NCBI RefSeq assembly: GCF_039531165.1
Contig: NZ_BAAAPN010000057.1
Location: 186,001-250,000, forward strand
Reading direction: 5' to 3'
Length of the DNA stretch: 64,000 nucleotides
Origin: Nostocoides_A vanveenii
Lineage (GTDB): Bacteria; Actinomycetota; Actinomycetes; Actinomycetales; Dermatophilaceae
Shown here: positions 1-7,929 of the stretch, one piece after another
Layout: each line of letters starts with the position of its first letter
Numbering within the stretch: position 1 is the stretch's first letter
The notes under the pieces: generated by a model
Databases searched by the model: none
The model's input: the letters and a program-made list of their open reading frames with translations, nothing else
Told to the model about the DNA's origin: nothing
Translations under genes and position numbers: made by a program

Positions 1-584
1 GTGTCGACACCTGGCGCTCGGAGGTCGCGCGCGCCGTGTGTGCGGTTGGCGCGGACCTGATCAACGACGCCTGGGGTGGCTACGACCCCCTGCTGCCTGA
101 GGTGGCCGCCGAGTTCGGGTCGGCGCTCGTCTGCACGCACACCGGCGGGGTCACTCCGCGCACCCGGCCGTTCCGGATCGAGTATGACGACGTGGTCGCC
201 GACATCGTCGAATCCCTTCTCACGCAGGCAAATCGGGCCGTGACCATGGGCGTCGACGTGGAGCGGATCATCATCGATCCGGCGCACGACTTCGGCAAGA
301 ACACCTGGCATTCCCTGGCCGCGACCCGGCAGCTGGACCGGTTGGTCGCCACGGGGTGGCCGGTGCTCGTCTCGCTGTCCAACAAGGACTTCGTGGGGGA
401 AACCCTGAACAAGCCCGTCGGCGAGCGGCTGATCGGCACCCTTGCGACCACGGCGATCTCGGGCTGGCTCGGCGCGCAGATCTATCGCGTGCACGAGGTG
501 CCCGAGACGCGCCAGGTGCTCAACATGGTGAGCACCATTGCGGGGCAACGGCTTCCGTCGATCACGACCAGGGGCCTGCAATGA
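1..584 (+). CDS. folP2: FolP2-type dihydropteroate synthase paralogue, C-terminal part
   Basis: The frame is open from base 3, so the start lies outside the window; about 193 residues remain. The fold is that of dihydropteroate synthase (folate pathway), but the sequence follows the FolP2 subgroup (Rv1207-like). Where catalytic enzymes carry DPGxGFGK this protein has DPAHDFGKN, and the C-terminal substrate loop, usually SRK, reads SLSNKDFVGETL. In mycobacteria FolP2 is reported not to have synthase activity, so the real role is open. The stop overlaps the next start (ATGA at 581-584), implying translational coupling. Family assignment is firm; catalytic function is doubtful. Confidence 0.88.
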   Translation, partial: VDTWRSEVARAVCAVGADLINDAWGGYDPLLPEVAAEFGSALVCTHTGGVTPRTRPFRIEYDDVVADIVESLLTQANRAVTMGVDVERIIIDPAHDFGKNTWHSLAATRQLDRLVATGWPVLVSLSNKDFVGETLNKPVGERLIGTLATTAISGWLGAQIYRVHEVPETRQVLNMVSTIAGQRLPSITTRGLQ

Positions 585-1354
585 GTTCGGCGGCCGACGG
601 CGGGGCCGGAGCGAAGGCCACCGGGCCGGTTGCGGACGCCCAAGGGGTTGGCCCCGCTCGGCCGGATGACCGGACTCGGCCGGTTGTGCCATGCGCGGTC
701 GTGGCGCTGGTCGTCCCGTCCTCGCCAATGCAGTTGCCGGACTATGTCGGGCTCCAGGACCCCTTCGGTGCGATCCGGGAGCGGTGCGTGCGCGCACTCG
801 CCGAAGTACTTCACGAGCGGCACGCCGACCGGGTCGCCATCGTCACCACCGCCGACCCCGCCGCCGGTCACACCCGTGAGCCGCTCGGCGTCCGCATCGG
901 TCGCGAGCTGCTGGCCCGCGCGGGCTGGACGGGCGACGTCACGCCCGTCGCGGTGCCGATCGACGCGGATGGGGCGGCGATCGCGGAGGTCGTGCGCGGC
1001 ATACGGGGATGGGGCGACGGCATCCTCCTGCTGGTCGTCGCCGACGGGAGCGCCAAACGCACCGAGAAGGCGCCCGGGCACTTCGACGACCGGGCAGCCG
1101 CCGTTGATGCCGACGTGCTGCGGGCGCTCGCGGAAGGCGATACGGCGGCCCTCGCCGAGCTGGATCCGAGGCTGTGCCAAGAGCTTTGGCTCACCGGCCG
1201 GGCGGCATTTGCCGTCCTCGCGGGCGTGTTCAGTGATGTCCCAGCGGATTCGAGCCTGCTTTGGTCGGGCGACCCGTATGGCGTGCAATACGTCCTGGCC
1301 CGCTGGCAGGCTTCCACTCCCGCACCGGATGACGGACAGGCTTCTGCCCGATAG
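581..1354 (+). CDS. Class III extradiol dioxygenase subunit B-like protein
   Basis: 257 residues. The middle part (VVADGSAKRTEKAPGHFDD, about residues 154-172) matches an actinobacterial family described as class III extradiol ring-cleavage dioxygenase subunit B-like, whose members carry a GDGSARRxEKAPG motif and end with a conserved GRAPWQVLAG-like segment, here GRAAFAVLAG. The first 40 residues are low-complexity Gly/Ala/Pro and may not all be translated; PVVPCAVVALVVPSS looks like the true first strand. The start was chosen because ATGA overlaps the folP2 stop. No substrate is known for this family, and I see no basis for assigning a pathway. Confidence 0.75.
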   Translation: MSSAADGGAGAKATGPVADAQGVGPARPDDRTRPVVPCAVVALVVPSSPMQLPDYVGLQDPFGAIRERCVRALAEVLHERHADRVAIVTTADPAAGHTREPLGVRIGRELLARAGWTGDVTPVAVPIDADGAAIAEVVRGIRGWGDGILLLVVADGSAKRTEKAPGHFDDRAAAVDADVLRALAEGDTAALAELDPRLCQELWLTGRAAFAVLAGVFSDVPADSSLLWSGDPYGVQYVLARWQASTPAPDDGQASAR

Positions 1355-1361
1355 CGTTTGA

Positions 1362-1379
1362 GGTGACAGACCCGTCACC
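1362..1379. promoter_or_regulatory. Dyad upstream of flavohemoglobin gene
   Basis: A perfect inverted repeat GGTGAC-N6-GTCACC ends 19 bases before the GTG start of the flavohemoglobin gene. Its position suits an operator for a dimeric regulator. The sequence does not look like the known NsrR sites, so the regulator is unknown. Confidence 0.4.
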
Positions 1380-1397
1380 AGGGAAGGGGATCCCGCA

Positions 1398-2618
1398 GTG
1401 CAGTTGTCGCCCACCTCCGAAGCCATCGTCGCCGCCACGGCCGGCGTCGTCGCCGAACACGCCGAGGACATCACTCGAGCGTTCTATCCCGATATGTTCG
1501 CCGCGCACCCCGAGTTGATGCGCGTCTTCAACAAGGCCAATCAGGCCATCGGTGAGCAACCCAAGGCGCTCGCCGCGTCCGTCGTGGCGTATGCCGTGAA
1601 TCTCATCGACCCGCTAGCCCCGGACTTCACCCCCGTGCTGAATCGCATTGCGCACAAGCACGTTTCGCTCGGCATCTCGGCGCAGGAATACACCATCGTC
1701 GGCCGCCACCTGATGAAGGCGGTCGGGACCGTGCTCGGCGATGCCGTCACCCCTGAGGTTGCTGCCGCGTGGGACGAGGTCTATTGGCTGTTCGGGTGCG
1801 CCTTGATTGCGGAGGAGGCCAAGCTCTATGCGCTCGGTGGGACCGACCCGGCAAACCCGTGGCGCAAGTATCGCGTCGTCGAGCGTGAGGAGGAGAGCGA
1901 CGAGATCTTCTCGCTGCTCCTCGCGCCGGTCTCGGGAGACTCGCCCACGCACCGGACCGGGCAGTATGTCGCGCTCGGCGTCGACCTGCCCGGCGGCGAG
2001 CGCCAGCCGCGGCAATACACGATCTCCTCGGGTCCGCGCGGCGACACCCTCCGCGTGACGGTCAAGCGCGTCCGCGGGGTGGACGGTGCGCCGGATGGAC
2101 AGGTGTCGAACTGGTTGGGGGACAACGCCAAACCGGGCACCGTTTTGGATGTGTCGCAGCCGTGCGGCGATGTCGTGCTGGAGGACACCGACGACCCGGT
2201 TGTGCTCGTGAGCGCGGGCATCGGGATCACTCCGGTGGCCGCCATCTTGGAGGATCTGTCGCGTCGCCAGCCGGACCGGACGGTGCGGCTCTTCCACGCC
2301 GACCATTCGCACGACACGCACACCCTCTATCCGGCGCTGCGCCGCCAGGTGTTGGCGATGGGCGATGCGCGGGCGCAGAACTGGTACGAAGTCGGCGCCG
2401 ACGATGCCCCGACCCTGCACCCCGCCAAGGCGGGCTTGATGGACTTGTCGAGCGTGGACATCCCGGACAACCCGGTGGTGTTCATGTGCGGCCCGCTGCC
2501 GTTTATGAACGCGGCGCGGAAGGCGCTCCTTGCCAAGGGCGTTGCTCCCGAGCGGATCCACTACGAGGTCTTCGGGCCGGACCTGTGGGCGCAGAACCCG
2601 GACAACGCCACCGACTGA
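1398..2618 (+). CDS. hmp: Flavohemoglobin, nitric oxide dioxygenase
   Basis: 406 residues, the usual length. Oxidises NO to nitrate with O2 and NAD(P)H in the cytoplasm. Residues 1-150 are a globin domain with the distal Tyr (Tyr30, in AFYPDMF) and proximal His (His88, in RIAHKHVSLGI). A FAD-binding ferredoxin-reductase barrel follows, with the RQYTISS motif, then a NAD-binding domain beginning VVLVSAGIGITP and ending with the family's MCGPLPFM and YEVFGPD motifs. The GTG start at 1398 has a GGGAAGGGGA ribosome site at 1381-1390. The gene stands alone behind a perfect 18-bp dyad, which suggests its own regulation, probably by nitrosative stress. Confidence 0.95.
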   Translation: MQLSPTSEAIVAATAGVVAEHAEDITRAFYPDMFAAHPELMRVFNKANQAIGEQPKALAASVVAYAVNLIDPLAPDFTPVLNRIAHKHVSLGISAQEYTIVGRHLMKAVGTVLGDAVTPEVAAAWDEVYWLFGCALIAEEAKLYALGGTDPANPWRKYRVVEREEESDEIFSLLLAPVSGDSPTHRTGQYVALGVDLPGGERQPRQYTISSGPRGDTLRVTVKRVRGVDGAPDGQVSNWLGDNAKPGTVLDVSQPCGDVVLEDTDDPVVLVSAGIGITPVAAILEDLSRRQPDRTVRLFHADHSHDTHTLYPALRRQVLAMGDARAQNWYEVGADDAPTLHPAKAGLMDLSSVDIPDNPVVFMCGPLPFMNAARKALLAKGVAPERIHYEVFGPDLWAQNPDNATD

Positions 2619-2719
2619 GCGGCCCCCCGGCAGATTCGAGTGGTGGCGACACGCCGTGCGCACTCGTGCGCCGTCGGCGGGTCGCCGACTCTCGACGTGC
2701 CTGCCCCGGCCGCGGGGCG

Positions 2720-3424
2720 TCAGCCGGTCGGGTTGGGGAGACCGGACACCGAAGTGGCTCCCGAGGTCGGCCCGGCGGGCGGCCGGGACAGGTCGACCTG
2801 GGCTGCCGGCGCGGCATACGGAACTTCGACGCAGTCGCCGACCGGGCCGCTCGCGATGCCGACGCGCATCGCCCAGGTGCCATCGGCCGGCCACATCGAC
2901 TCCAGCACCAGGGTCTGACCCGACCCGACCGCGTCCTTGGGGACGCTGATCGACTGCCCACCTGTCGAACTCGACGTTGCGGACATCAACACGCGCCCGG
3001 GGGAGGATCCCGAGGGACGTGGGGCATCGGCATACCGGCCATCGGCGCACTCCTTGCCCTGCGGCGGGAAGGTGACATCGGCCGGGATGCCGGCATCGGC
3101 CAGGGCACGCTCCAACGCATCTGCACCCTCGAGCCGGCTCACCGTGACCGTTACCTCGCCGTCGGGTCCTGTTGTCACGGCGAAGGCCGGCGTCGACCCG
3201 AGAGGGCTGAGCAGATAGCCGCCGGCGACGGCGACCGCCGCCGCGGCTGCCGCGGCAACCCGCGCTGCGGGGTGGCGCCACACCGGCCGGCCTGGCGGCG
3301 GGGACGCTGCCGCGGACCGGTCGCCGGCCAGGGCATCGGGTGCCTCGATGAGTCCGCGCAACTCACGCAGCAGGGCCTGCTCGAACGTGTCGAGGGGGGC
3401 GTCGTCACGGATGGTCGTGGTCAT
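2720..3424 (-). CDS. Single-pass membrane protein, probable anti-sigma partner
   Basis: 234 residues. A short cytoplasmic part (about 70 residues, starting MTTTIRDDAPLDTFEQALL) is followed by one membrane segment of Ala/Val (about residues 73-95) and an outside domain of about 140 residues. The ATG overlaps the stop of the upstream ECF sigma gene (ATGA), so the two are made together. ECF sigma factors are commonly followed by a membrane anti-sigma factor, and the topology fits. There is no clear zinc anti-sigma HxxxCxxC motif, so the role is inferred from context. About 100 bases downstream of the hmp stop separate the converging genes. Confidence 0.7.
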   Translation of the reverse strand: MTTTIRDDAPLDTFEQALLRELRGLIEAPDALAGDRSAAASPPPGRPVWRHPAARVAAAAAAAVAVAGGYLLSPLGSTPAFAVTTGPDGEVTVTVSRLEGADALERALADAGIPADVTFPPQGKECADGRYADAPRPSGSSPGRVLMSATSSSTGGQSISVPKDAVGSGQTLVLESMWPADGTWAMRVGIASGPVGDCVEVPYAAPAAQVDLSRPPAGPTSGATSVSGLPNPTG

Positions 3425-4011
3425 GCGGTCACCTCCAGGAGTTGGGCCAGCACGGGCGCCGTGCCGGGCGTCAGTTTGCGGCGTGCGCGGTGCAACCGCA
3501 CGCGCGCGGTGACGGGTTTGATGTTCAGGACCGCGGCGACGTCCGCCAGGGTGAGCCCGTCGAGGGCGATGAGTTCGACGACGGCGCGCTCGGCGTCCGG
3601 CATGCGTGCCATCGCGGCATACAGCTCGCGCGCGGCGCGCTCGGCGTCCAGACGCTCCTCGACCCGGGCGAGGGAGTCCGCATCGAGCAGGGCTCGCCCG
3701 CTGACGCGCCCGACCAGTCGCAGATCGCGGATCGCCCGCCGCTGGTGGTCGATGACCGTATGCCGTGCGATCCCGTAGGTCCATGCCAGCACCGACCCGC
3801 GCTCGGGGCGATACTGGCCGGCCTGGGCGAGTACCTCCACGAAGACGTCCGCCGTCAGATCGGCTGCCACATGGGGATCGCCGACCCGGCGGGCGACGAA
3901 GCGCTCGATCTCGCGCACATGGGCGCGGTAGAACGTCTCGAACGCCTCCGGATCGGTCCCGAGCGTGCTCAGGTCCCCGGGTTGCTCTCGTCTCATGCCC
4001 CTCCTACGCAA
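3421..4011 (-). CDS. ECF-family RNA polymerase sigma factor
   Basis: 196 residues. Region 2 runs through FETFYRAHVREIERFVARRVGD to the core-binding and -10 recognition part (ADLTADVFVEVLAQA and WTYGIARHTVIDHQRR). Region 4 has a helix-turn-helix, LADVAAVLNIKPVTARVRLHRARRKL when read in order across residues 155-180. It directs RNA polymerase to a small regulon, usually including its own operon. The downstream gene overlaps by four bases and encodes a one-pass membrane protein that probably restrains it. Two in-frame ATG codons (MRRRGM) leave the exact start uncertain by five codons. Confidence 0.9.
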   Translation of the reverse strand: MRRRGMRREQPGDLSTLGTDPEAFETFYRAHVREIERFVARRVGDPHVAADLTADVFVEVLAQAGQYRPERGSVLAWTYGIARHTVIDHQRRAIRDLRLVGRVSGRALLDADSLARVEERLDAERAARELYAAMARMPDAERAVVELIALDGLTLADVAAVLNIKPVTARVRLHRARRKLTPGTAPVLAQLLEVTA

Positions 4012-4116
4012 CGGGTCGGCCGGGTGTTACGCGATTGGGTCCAGTCTTCCCGAGCTGCTGGCTTCGCGCCGCTGCTGACGAGGCGCCCTCGCCTCGCCCC
4101 TCCGTACGACTAGCGG

Positions 4117-4143
4117 GATAGCGGAAGTGATATCGTCGCTATC
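4117..4143. promoter_or_regulatory. Inverted repeat ahead of toxin-antitoxin pair
   Basis: GATAGCG at 4117-4123 and CGCTATC at 4137-4143 form an interrupted palindrome 13 bases before the antitoxin start, with a GATATC core between the arms. FitA-type antitoxins bind such inverted repeats in their own promoter, so this is a likely autoregulatory operator. Confidence 0.5.
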
Positions 4144-4155
4144 ATCCAGGGGAAG

Positions 4156-4398
4156 GTGGGACACACGGCGCAGTTGCTTGTCCGCGACCTCGATGACGCC
4201 GTTAAACGGCGCCTTCAGGAGCGCGCGCGCGATCACGGAGTCTCCATGGAGGCAGAAGCGCGGGCGATTATCACGCGAGCGGTGGGCAGGGAGGGGTCGC
4301 GCTTCGAGCGCCTTCGCTCGGCAGTCGAGGCTTGTGGTGGTGTCGAACTCGATATCCCGGCCCGATCCGACCTGCAGCGCTTGATCGACTTGGAGTGA
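4156..4398 (+). CDS. FitA-type ribbon-helix-helix antitoxin
   Basis: 80 residues. The N-terminal AQLLVRDLDDAVKRRLQERA segment is the ribbon-helix-helix DNA-binding unit of FitA/StbC antitoxins; the C-terminal half (FERLRSAVEACGG to the end) would wrap the toxin. It neutralises the PIN toxin encoded four bases downstream and should repress the pair at the palindrome at 4117-4143. The GTG start at 4156 follows AGGGGAAG with very short spacing. The ORF is also open upstream to an ATG at 4127, but the family's conserved N-terminus begins at HTAQLLV, so the short form is preferred. Confidence 0.85.
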   Translation: MGHTAQLLVRDLDDAVKRRLQERARDHGVSMEAEARAIITRAVGREGSRFERLRSAVEACGGVELDIPARSDLQRLIDLE

Positions 4399-4402
4399 GC
4401 AG

Positions 4403-4822
4403 GTGGTTCTGGTCCTGGACACCAATGTCATCTCGGAGTTGATCCGCCTGGCACCGAACATCGCCGTCCAGGAGTGGATGCGCAGGAATGGTGAGGTGAC
4501 CGCCTTGACGACGATTACTCGTGCCGAGCTTCGCTTTGGGGTGGGTCGGATGCCCCGTGGGGCGCGTCGGCAACAGGTGGCAGCCGCGGTGGATGCGGTG
4601 CTGGCCGAGTTCGAGGTCGACACCCTGCCCTTTGATCGCAGAGCCGCGGATCGGTACGGCGAGCTGGCAGCCCACCAGGAACGGTCTGGAGCGCCAAAAC
4701 CCATGGCCGACACCATGATTGCGGCAATCTGCTTGGCCAACGGATGCGGCCTGGTTACCCGCAATACTGCCGATTTCGATGACGCCGGGCTCGTCGCGCT
4801 GATCAACCCGTTCGGCGAGTAG
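4403..4822 (+). CDS. PIN-domain toxin, FitB/VapC type
   Basis: 139 residues, a full PIN-domain ribonuclease. The acidic metal-binding residues are all visible: Asp6 (LDTNVISEL), Glu42 (TRAELRFG), Asp103 (MADTMIAAI) and Asp124 (NTADFDD). VapC-family toxins cut tRNA or rRNA when the antitoxin is lost. The gene follows the antitoxin stop by four bases, the normal arrangement for this pair. With the catalytic set complete the module looks functional rather than decayed. The target RNA cannot be predicted from sequence. Confidence 0.9.
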   Translation: MVLVLDTNVISELIRLAPNIAVQEWMRRNGEVTALTTITRAELRFGVGRMPRGARRQQVAAAVDAVLAEFEVDTLPFDRRAADRYGELAAHQERSGAPKPMADTMIAAICLANGCGLVTRNTADFDDAGLVALINPFGE

Positions 4823-5287
4823 CGCGCAGTCAGCCGCGGCGCCGCTCGAAGGGTTTTTGCGACCCAGGCGGCATACGCGGGTGAGGCGGCGGTGACGGTC
4901 ACGACGACGATTTCGCTTTTCACGGCTCGCACTGTGCCTGCTTACCAGCGGGTAGGTGAGTCAAAGCGGGCGCAATACCGCCCACTCTGACGCACCTACT
5001 GCTCGGTAGCCGGGCCAGCGCGCCGCCTGCGCGGGTCCTCGACCTCGCCGCGCGCCAGATGCATCAACGGTGGCGGAGAGCTCCGGCGAGCGCGGGGATG
5101 GTGAGCGCTTCCGTGGATGAGGTCCGCGTCGGCGAGGTCGTTCTCGCGTGGGAGCAATAGCCGGTTTACAGCAACAATCGTTCAGTCGACGGATGGCCGC
5201 TCCACCAGCACGCACTCAGCCCACTCTCGTTCGGCTCGTCTGGCTTCGCACCGGCTGGCGGGCCGGCACGAAAAAACCCCCTGAAAA
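4823..5287. other. Intergenic stretch with no gene seen
   Basis: About 465 bases between the toxin and the tRNA-Phe terminator. ORFs here on both strands are Arg/Pro-rich, overlap each other, and have no ribosome site or recognisable motif, so none was called. The two flanking genes converge, so no promoter is required. Confidence 0.5.
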
Positions 5288-5331
5288 CGACAAAACCGCA
5301 GGTCAGAAGCGTCTGGCCCGCGGTTTTGTCG
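5270..5331 (-). terminator. Rho-independent terminator of tRNA-Phe
   Basis: On the minus strand CGACAAAACCGC and GCGGTTTTGTCG (5320-5331 and 5288-5299) form a perfect 12-bp stem with a 20-base loop, followed by TTTT and then a six-T run. It starts one base past the encoded CCA end of tRNA-Phe. Confidence 0.85.
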
Positions 5332-5408
5332 TGGTGGCTAGGGACGGGGTCGAACCGTCGACCTTCCGATTTTCAGTCGGATGCTCGTACCAACTGAGCT
5401 ACCTAGCC
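5332..5408 (-). tRNA. tRNA-Phe (GAA)
   Basis: The minus strand folds as a 77-base cloverleaf: acceptor GGCTAGG/CCTAGCC, D-arm AGCTCAGTTGGTACGAGC, anticodon stem TCCGA/TCGGA with loop CTGAAAA (anticodon GAA), T-loop GTTCGAC. The 3' CCA is encoded (5332-5334), unlike the other tRNAs of this window. Confidence 0.96.
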
Positions 5409-5462
5409 GAAGGCGTTTGCTGCTTGGGCAAACACAATGCCGGATCGCTCCGGCCCGCAGAA

Positions 5463-7484
5463 CTATACCGTATGCCGTTCGCCCGCCTGCTCCTGCGGCT
5501 CGCCGTCGGCAACCACCGGGGACGGATGAGGTGGATTGGCGGCCGCCCACTCGACATACGCCTCCTCGGCCACGGGGAGCGTCGGGAAGAGCATGTCCTC
5601 ACCGATCAGGTCGACGACACCTGCGCGGCGCAGCGGCTCGTAGAGATCCTGCTTCAGCCGCACCAGGCCCAGGTGCACGCCCTGGGCGCGCAGATCGGCA
5701 TACAGCTCCTTGAGGCCGTCGCAGGCGGTGACATCGACCTCGGTGTTGGCCTCGACATTGAGCAGGAACCACCGCGGCGGGGCGTCGGGATAGCCCGCGA
5801 ACTCCTTGTCGACCACCCGTTGAGCGCGTCGCTGGAGGTCCCCGGCATTGGCGAAGAAGAGCGGCGCCTCATAGCGATAGATGATCAGCCCGGGCAGCGT
5901 CTCCGCATCCGGGTAGTCGGCCGTGTCGTGCATGCCGGCCAGGCCGGGCACCCGCCCGAGGACGGCGTCGTGGGGGCGGGCCAAGCGCTGGGCCATCTCC
6001 AGCAGCGAGATCGCGATGGCGACGCCGACGCCGGCGAGCAGGCCGAGCCAGATCGTCCCGACGAGGGTGACGCCGGCGAGGAAGACCTCGCGCTTGCGAA
6101 ACTGCCACATGCGGCGGGCCTCGCCGACCTTGACGAGTTTGGTGGCGGCGTAGACGACGACCGCGCCGAGGGCGGCCTGCGGCAACTGCTGCATGAGTGG
6201 TCCCGCGATGAAGAGGATCAACACCACGCAGACAGCGGCGACCAGCGAGTAGACCTGGCTGCGTGCCCGGCTGGCCAGTGCCAAGGCGGTGCGTGAGCCC
6301 GAGGACGAGACGGGGAAGCCGCCGACCAGGCCCGACATCAGGTGCACGCCGCCGAGGGCGACGAGTTCGACCTGTGGGTCCACCGCTCGTTCGCTGGGGC
6401 GTTCGCCGGGGACTTCGGGCGAGGGGAAGGCGCGGGCAGCGAGCATATTGTCGCTGTAGGCCAGGACGGCGACGCCGAGCGCGGGGAGCATCAACGCCTG
6501 CAGCTCGCCGAGGCTGACCGCCGGCAACTGGGGGACGGGCAGGCCGCGCGGGATGTGCCCGACGACGGTCACGCCCCGGTCGCCGAGGTGCATGGTGACC
6601 GAGGTCACGGTGGCCGCGATGACGGCGATCAGCGCCGCCGGCCAACTGGGCCGCACCCAGTGGATCAGGAAGATGAAGGCGAGGGTGGCCAAGCCGACAT
6701 ACACGGTGGTCAGGTGGGCGTCCTGGGCCTGGGTGATGAACGAGCGGACTTGCTCGACGATGCTCGCGTTGCCGCTGACATGGGTGCCGGAGAGCTTGCC
6801 GAGCTGCCCGACGACCATCAGCACGGCGGCACCGGCGAGATAGCCGATCAGCAGCGGTTGGGAGAGCAGATCGGCCATCACACCGAGCCGCAGCGCCCGG
6901 GCGACGAAGCACCAGCCGGCGACGAGCAGCGTCAGGGCCGCGGTCAGCGCCAGAACCCGGGACGGGTCGGTGCTCACCTGGGCGACGGCGGTTCCGGCCA
7001 GCAGAGCGATTGTCGACTCGGGCCCGACCGAGAGCACGCGCGAGCTGCCCATCGCGGCATACACGACCAGTGAGACGAGCGCGGTGTAGAGCCCGATCAC
7101 CGGCGGCACGCCGACGATCGCGGCGTACGCCATGACCTGCGGGATCAGGTAGGCCGCGACGGCCAGCCCCGCGATGACGTCCGGTCGCAGCCACGAGCGG
7201 TGGTAGTGCTTGGTCAGGTAGTGCAGGCCCGGGGTGGCCTTCTGCAGGGCAACGAGAGCCCAGTGCGTGCGGGTGGGATTGAGGTCGTAGTCGATCGCGT
7301 GGTGGCGCGGCAGGCCTTCCTCGGTGGCGGGCAGGGGAGCGGATGACTCGGCCGCGATGCGCCCATAGGGCACGACGCGGCCGGCGCCCAGCGCGCGGGC
7401 GATACGCGGGGAGCGGCCGGCGCCTTCGGGCGTGGACGCGTCGCGCAGGCGGCGGGACGCGCGCTTGCCGCTGTGGTCGCTCAT
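5463..7484 (-). CDS. SulP-family anion permease with STAS domain
   Basis: 673 residues. After a hydrophilic N-terminus of about 90 residues come the 10-14 membrane segments of the SLC26/SulP fold, including the family signature region WLRPDVIAGLAVAAYLIPQVMAYA. The last 170 residues form a cytoplasmic STAS domain (IIYRYEAPLFFANAGDL, then NVEANTEVDVTACDGLKEL). SulP proteins move sulfate, bicarbonate or other anions; the substrate is not decided by sequence. The ATG at 7484 has a GAGAGG ribosome site. Just upstream are three TTCACC units at 11-bp spacing (7501-7533) that look like a PHO box, hinting at phosphate-dependent expression. Confidence 0.9.
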   Translation of the reverse strand: MSDHSGKRASRRLRDASTPEGAGRSPRIARALGAGRVVPYGRIAAESSAPLPATEEGLPRHHAIDYDLNPTRTHWALVALQKATPGLHYLTKHYHRSWLRPDVIAGLAVAAYLIPQVMAYAAIVGVPPVIGLYTALVSLVVYAAMGSSRVLSVGPESTIALLAGTAVAQVSTDPSRVLALTAALTLLVAGWCFVARALRLGVMADLLSQPLLIGYLAGAAVLMVVGQLGKLSGTHVSGNASIVEQVRSFITQAQDAHLTTVYVGLATLAFIFLIHWVRPSWPAALIAVIAATVTSVTMHLGDRGVTVVGHIPRGLPVPQLPAVSLGELQALMLPALGVAVLAYSDNMLAARAFPSPEVPGERPSERAVDPQVELVALGGVHLMSGLVGGFPVSSSGSRTALALASRARSQVYSLVAAVCVVLILFIAGPLMQQLPQAALGAVVVYAATKLVKVGEARRMWQFRKREVFLAGVTLVGTIWLGLLAGVGVAIAISLLEMAQRLARPHDAVLGRVPGLAGMHDTADYPDAETLPGLIIYRYEAPLFFANAGDLQRRAQRVVDKEFAGYPDAPPRWFLLNVEANTEVDVTACDGLKELYADLRAQGVHLGLVRLKQDLYEPLRRAGVVDLIGEDMLFPTLPVAEEAYVEWAAANPPHPSPVVADGEPQEQAGERHTV

Positions 7485-7500
7485 CCGCGGACAGACCTCT

Positions 7501-7533
7501 CGGTATTCACCGGTCGTTCACCAGTTGTTCACC
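7501..7533 (+). promoter_or_regulatory. PHO-box-like triple direct repeat upstream of the SulP gene
   Basis: TTCACC recurs at 7506, 7517 and 7528, exactly 11 bases apart, twice preceded by GT or G as in the PhoP direct-repeat unit GTTCACC. It lies 17-49 bases before the SulP start but reads on the opposite strand. Confidence 0.55.
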
Positions 7534-7584
7534 TGGGATTGTACGAAGGTGCCCGATGTGCCGTCGACGCGCGGGGCGGAAACG

Positions 7585-7625
7585 GGAACGGGCGGCGTCT
7601 GCGATGTGCAGACGCCGCCCGTTCC
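7585..7625 (-). terminator. Hairpin ending the tRNA-Glu/tRNA-Asp unit
   Basis: Perfect 18-bp arms at 7585-7602 and 7608-7625 around a GATGT loop, beginning six bases past the tRNA-Asp 3' end. No T-run follows, so it is an intrinsic-terminator-like or processing hairpin. Confidence 0.7.
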
Positions 7626-7630
7626 ACCGG

Positions 7631-7704
7631 CGACCCCGACGGGGCTCGAACCCGCGACCTCCGCCGTGACAGGGCGGCGCGCTAACCAACTGCGCTACGG
7701 GGCC
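7631..7704 (-). tRNA. tRNA-Asp (GTC)
   Basis: 74-base cloverleaf on the minus strand: acceptor GGCCCCG/CGGGGTC, anticodon stem CCGCC/GGCGG with loop CTGTCAC (anticodon GTC), T-loop GTTCGAG. The three bases after the discriminator are CCG, so CCA must be added after transcription. Confidence 0.96.
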
Positions 7705-7725
7705 TTGGATAAAGCAAGGCACGCG

Positions 7726-7798
7726 TATCCCCAACGGGATTCGAACCCGTGCTGCCGCCGTGAAAGGGCGGAGTCCTGGGCCGCTAGACGATGGGGAC
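7726..7798 (-). tRNA. tRNA-Glu (TTC)
   Basis: 73-base cloverleaf on the minus strand: acceptor GTCCCCA/TGGGGAT, anticodon stem CCGCC/GGCGG with loop CTTTCAC (anticodon TTC), T-loop GTTCGAA. It lies 21 bases upstream of tRNA-Asp, so the two are probably one transcript. CCA is not encoded. Confidence 0.96.
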
Positions 7799-7929
7799 CC
7801 GGTCTTCGTCGGATCCCCGGTTCGCCAGGCGAGACCGGCACGAATCCGTCGAGGACGTCGAGAAGCATAAAGGTCCGCAGCGCCGAACACAAAACTCATT
7901 GACCGGTGGGCCCGTTTGCGGTGGGCGGC

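Noticed and set aside
482..1474. 330-codon minus-strand frame opposite the first genes
   Set aside because: Antisense shadow of two well supported plus-strand genes; Arg/Pro-rich with no domain.
1614..3281. 555-codon minus-strand frame across flavohemoglobin
   Set aside because: Mirror frame of hmp, crosses a gene boundary and has no recognisable motif.
7585..7625. Attachment site of a prophage near the tRNAs
   Set aside because: The repeat is a perfect hairpin and no integrase or flanking duplicate of a tRNA end was seen.
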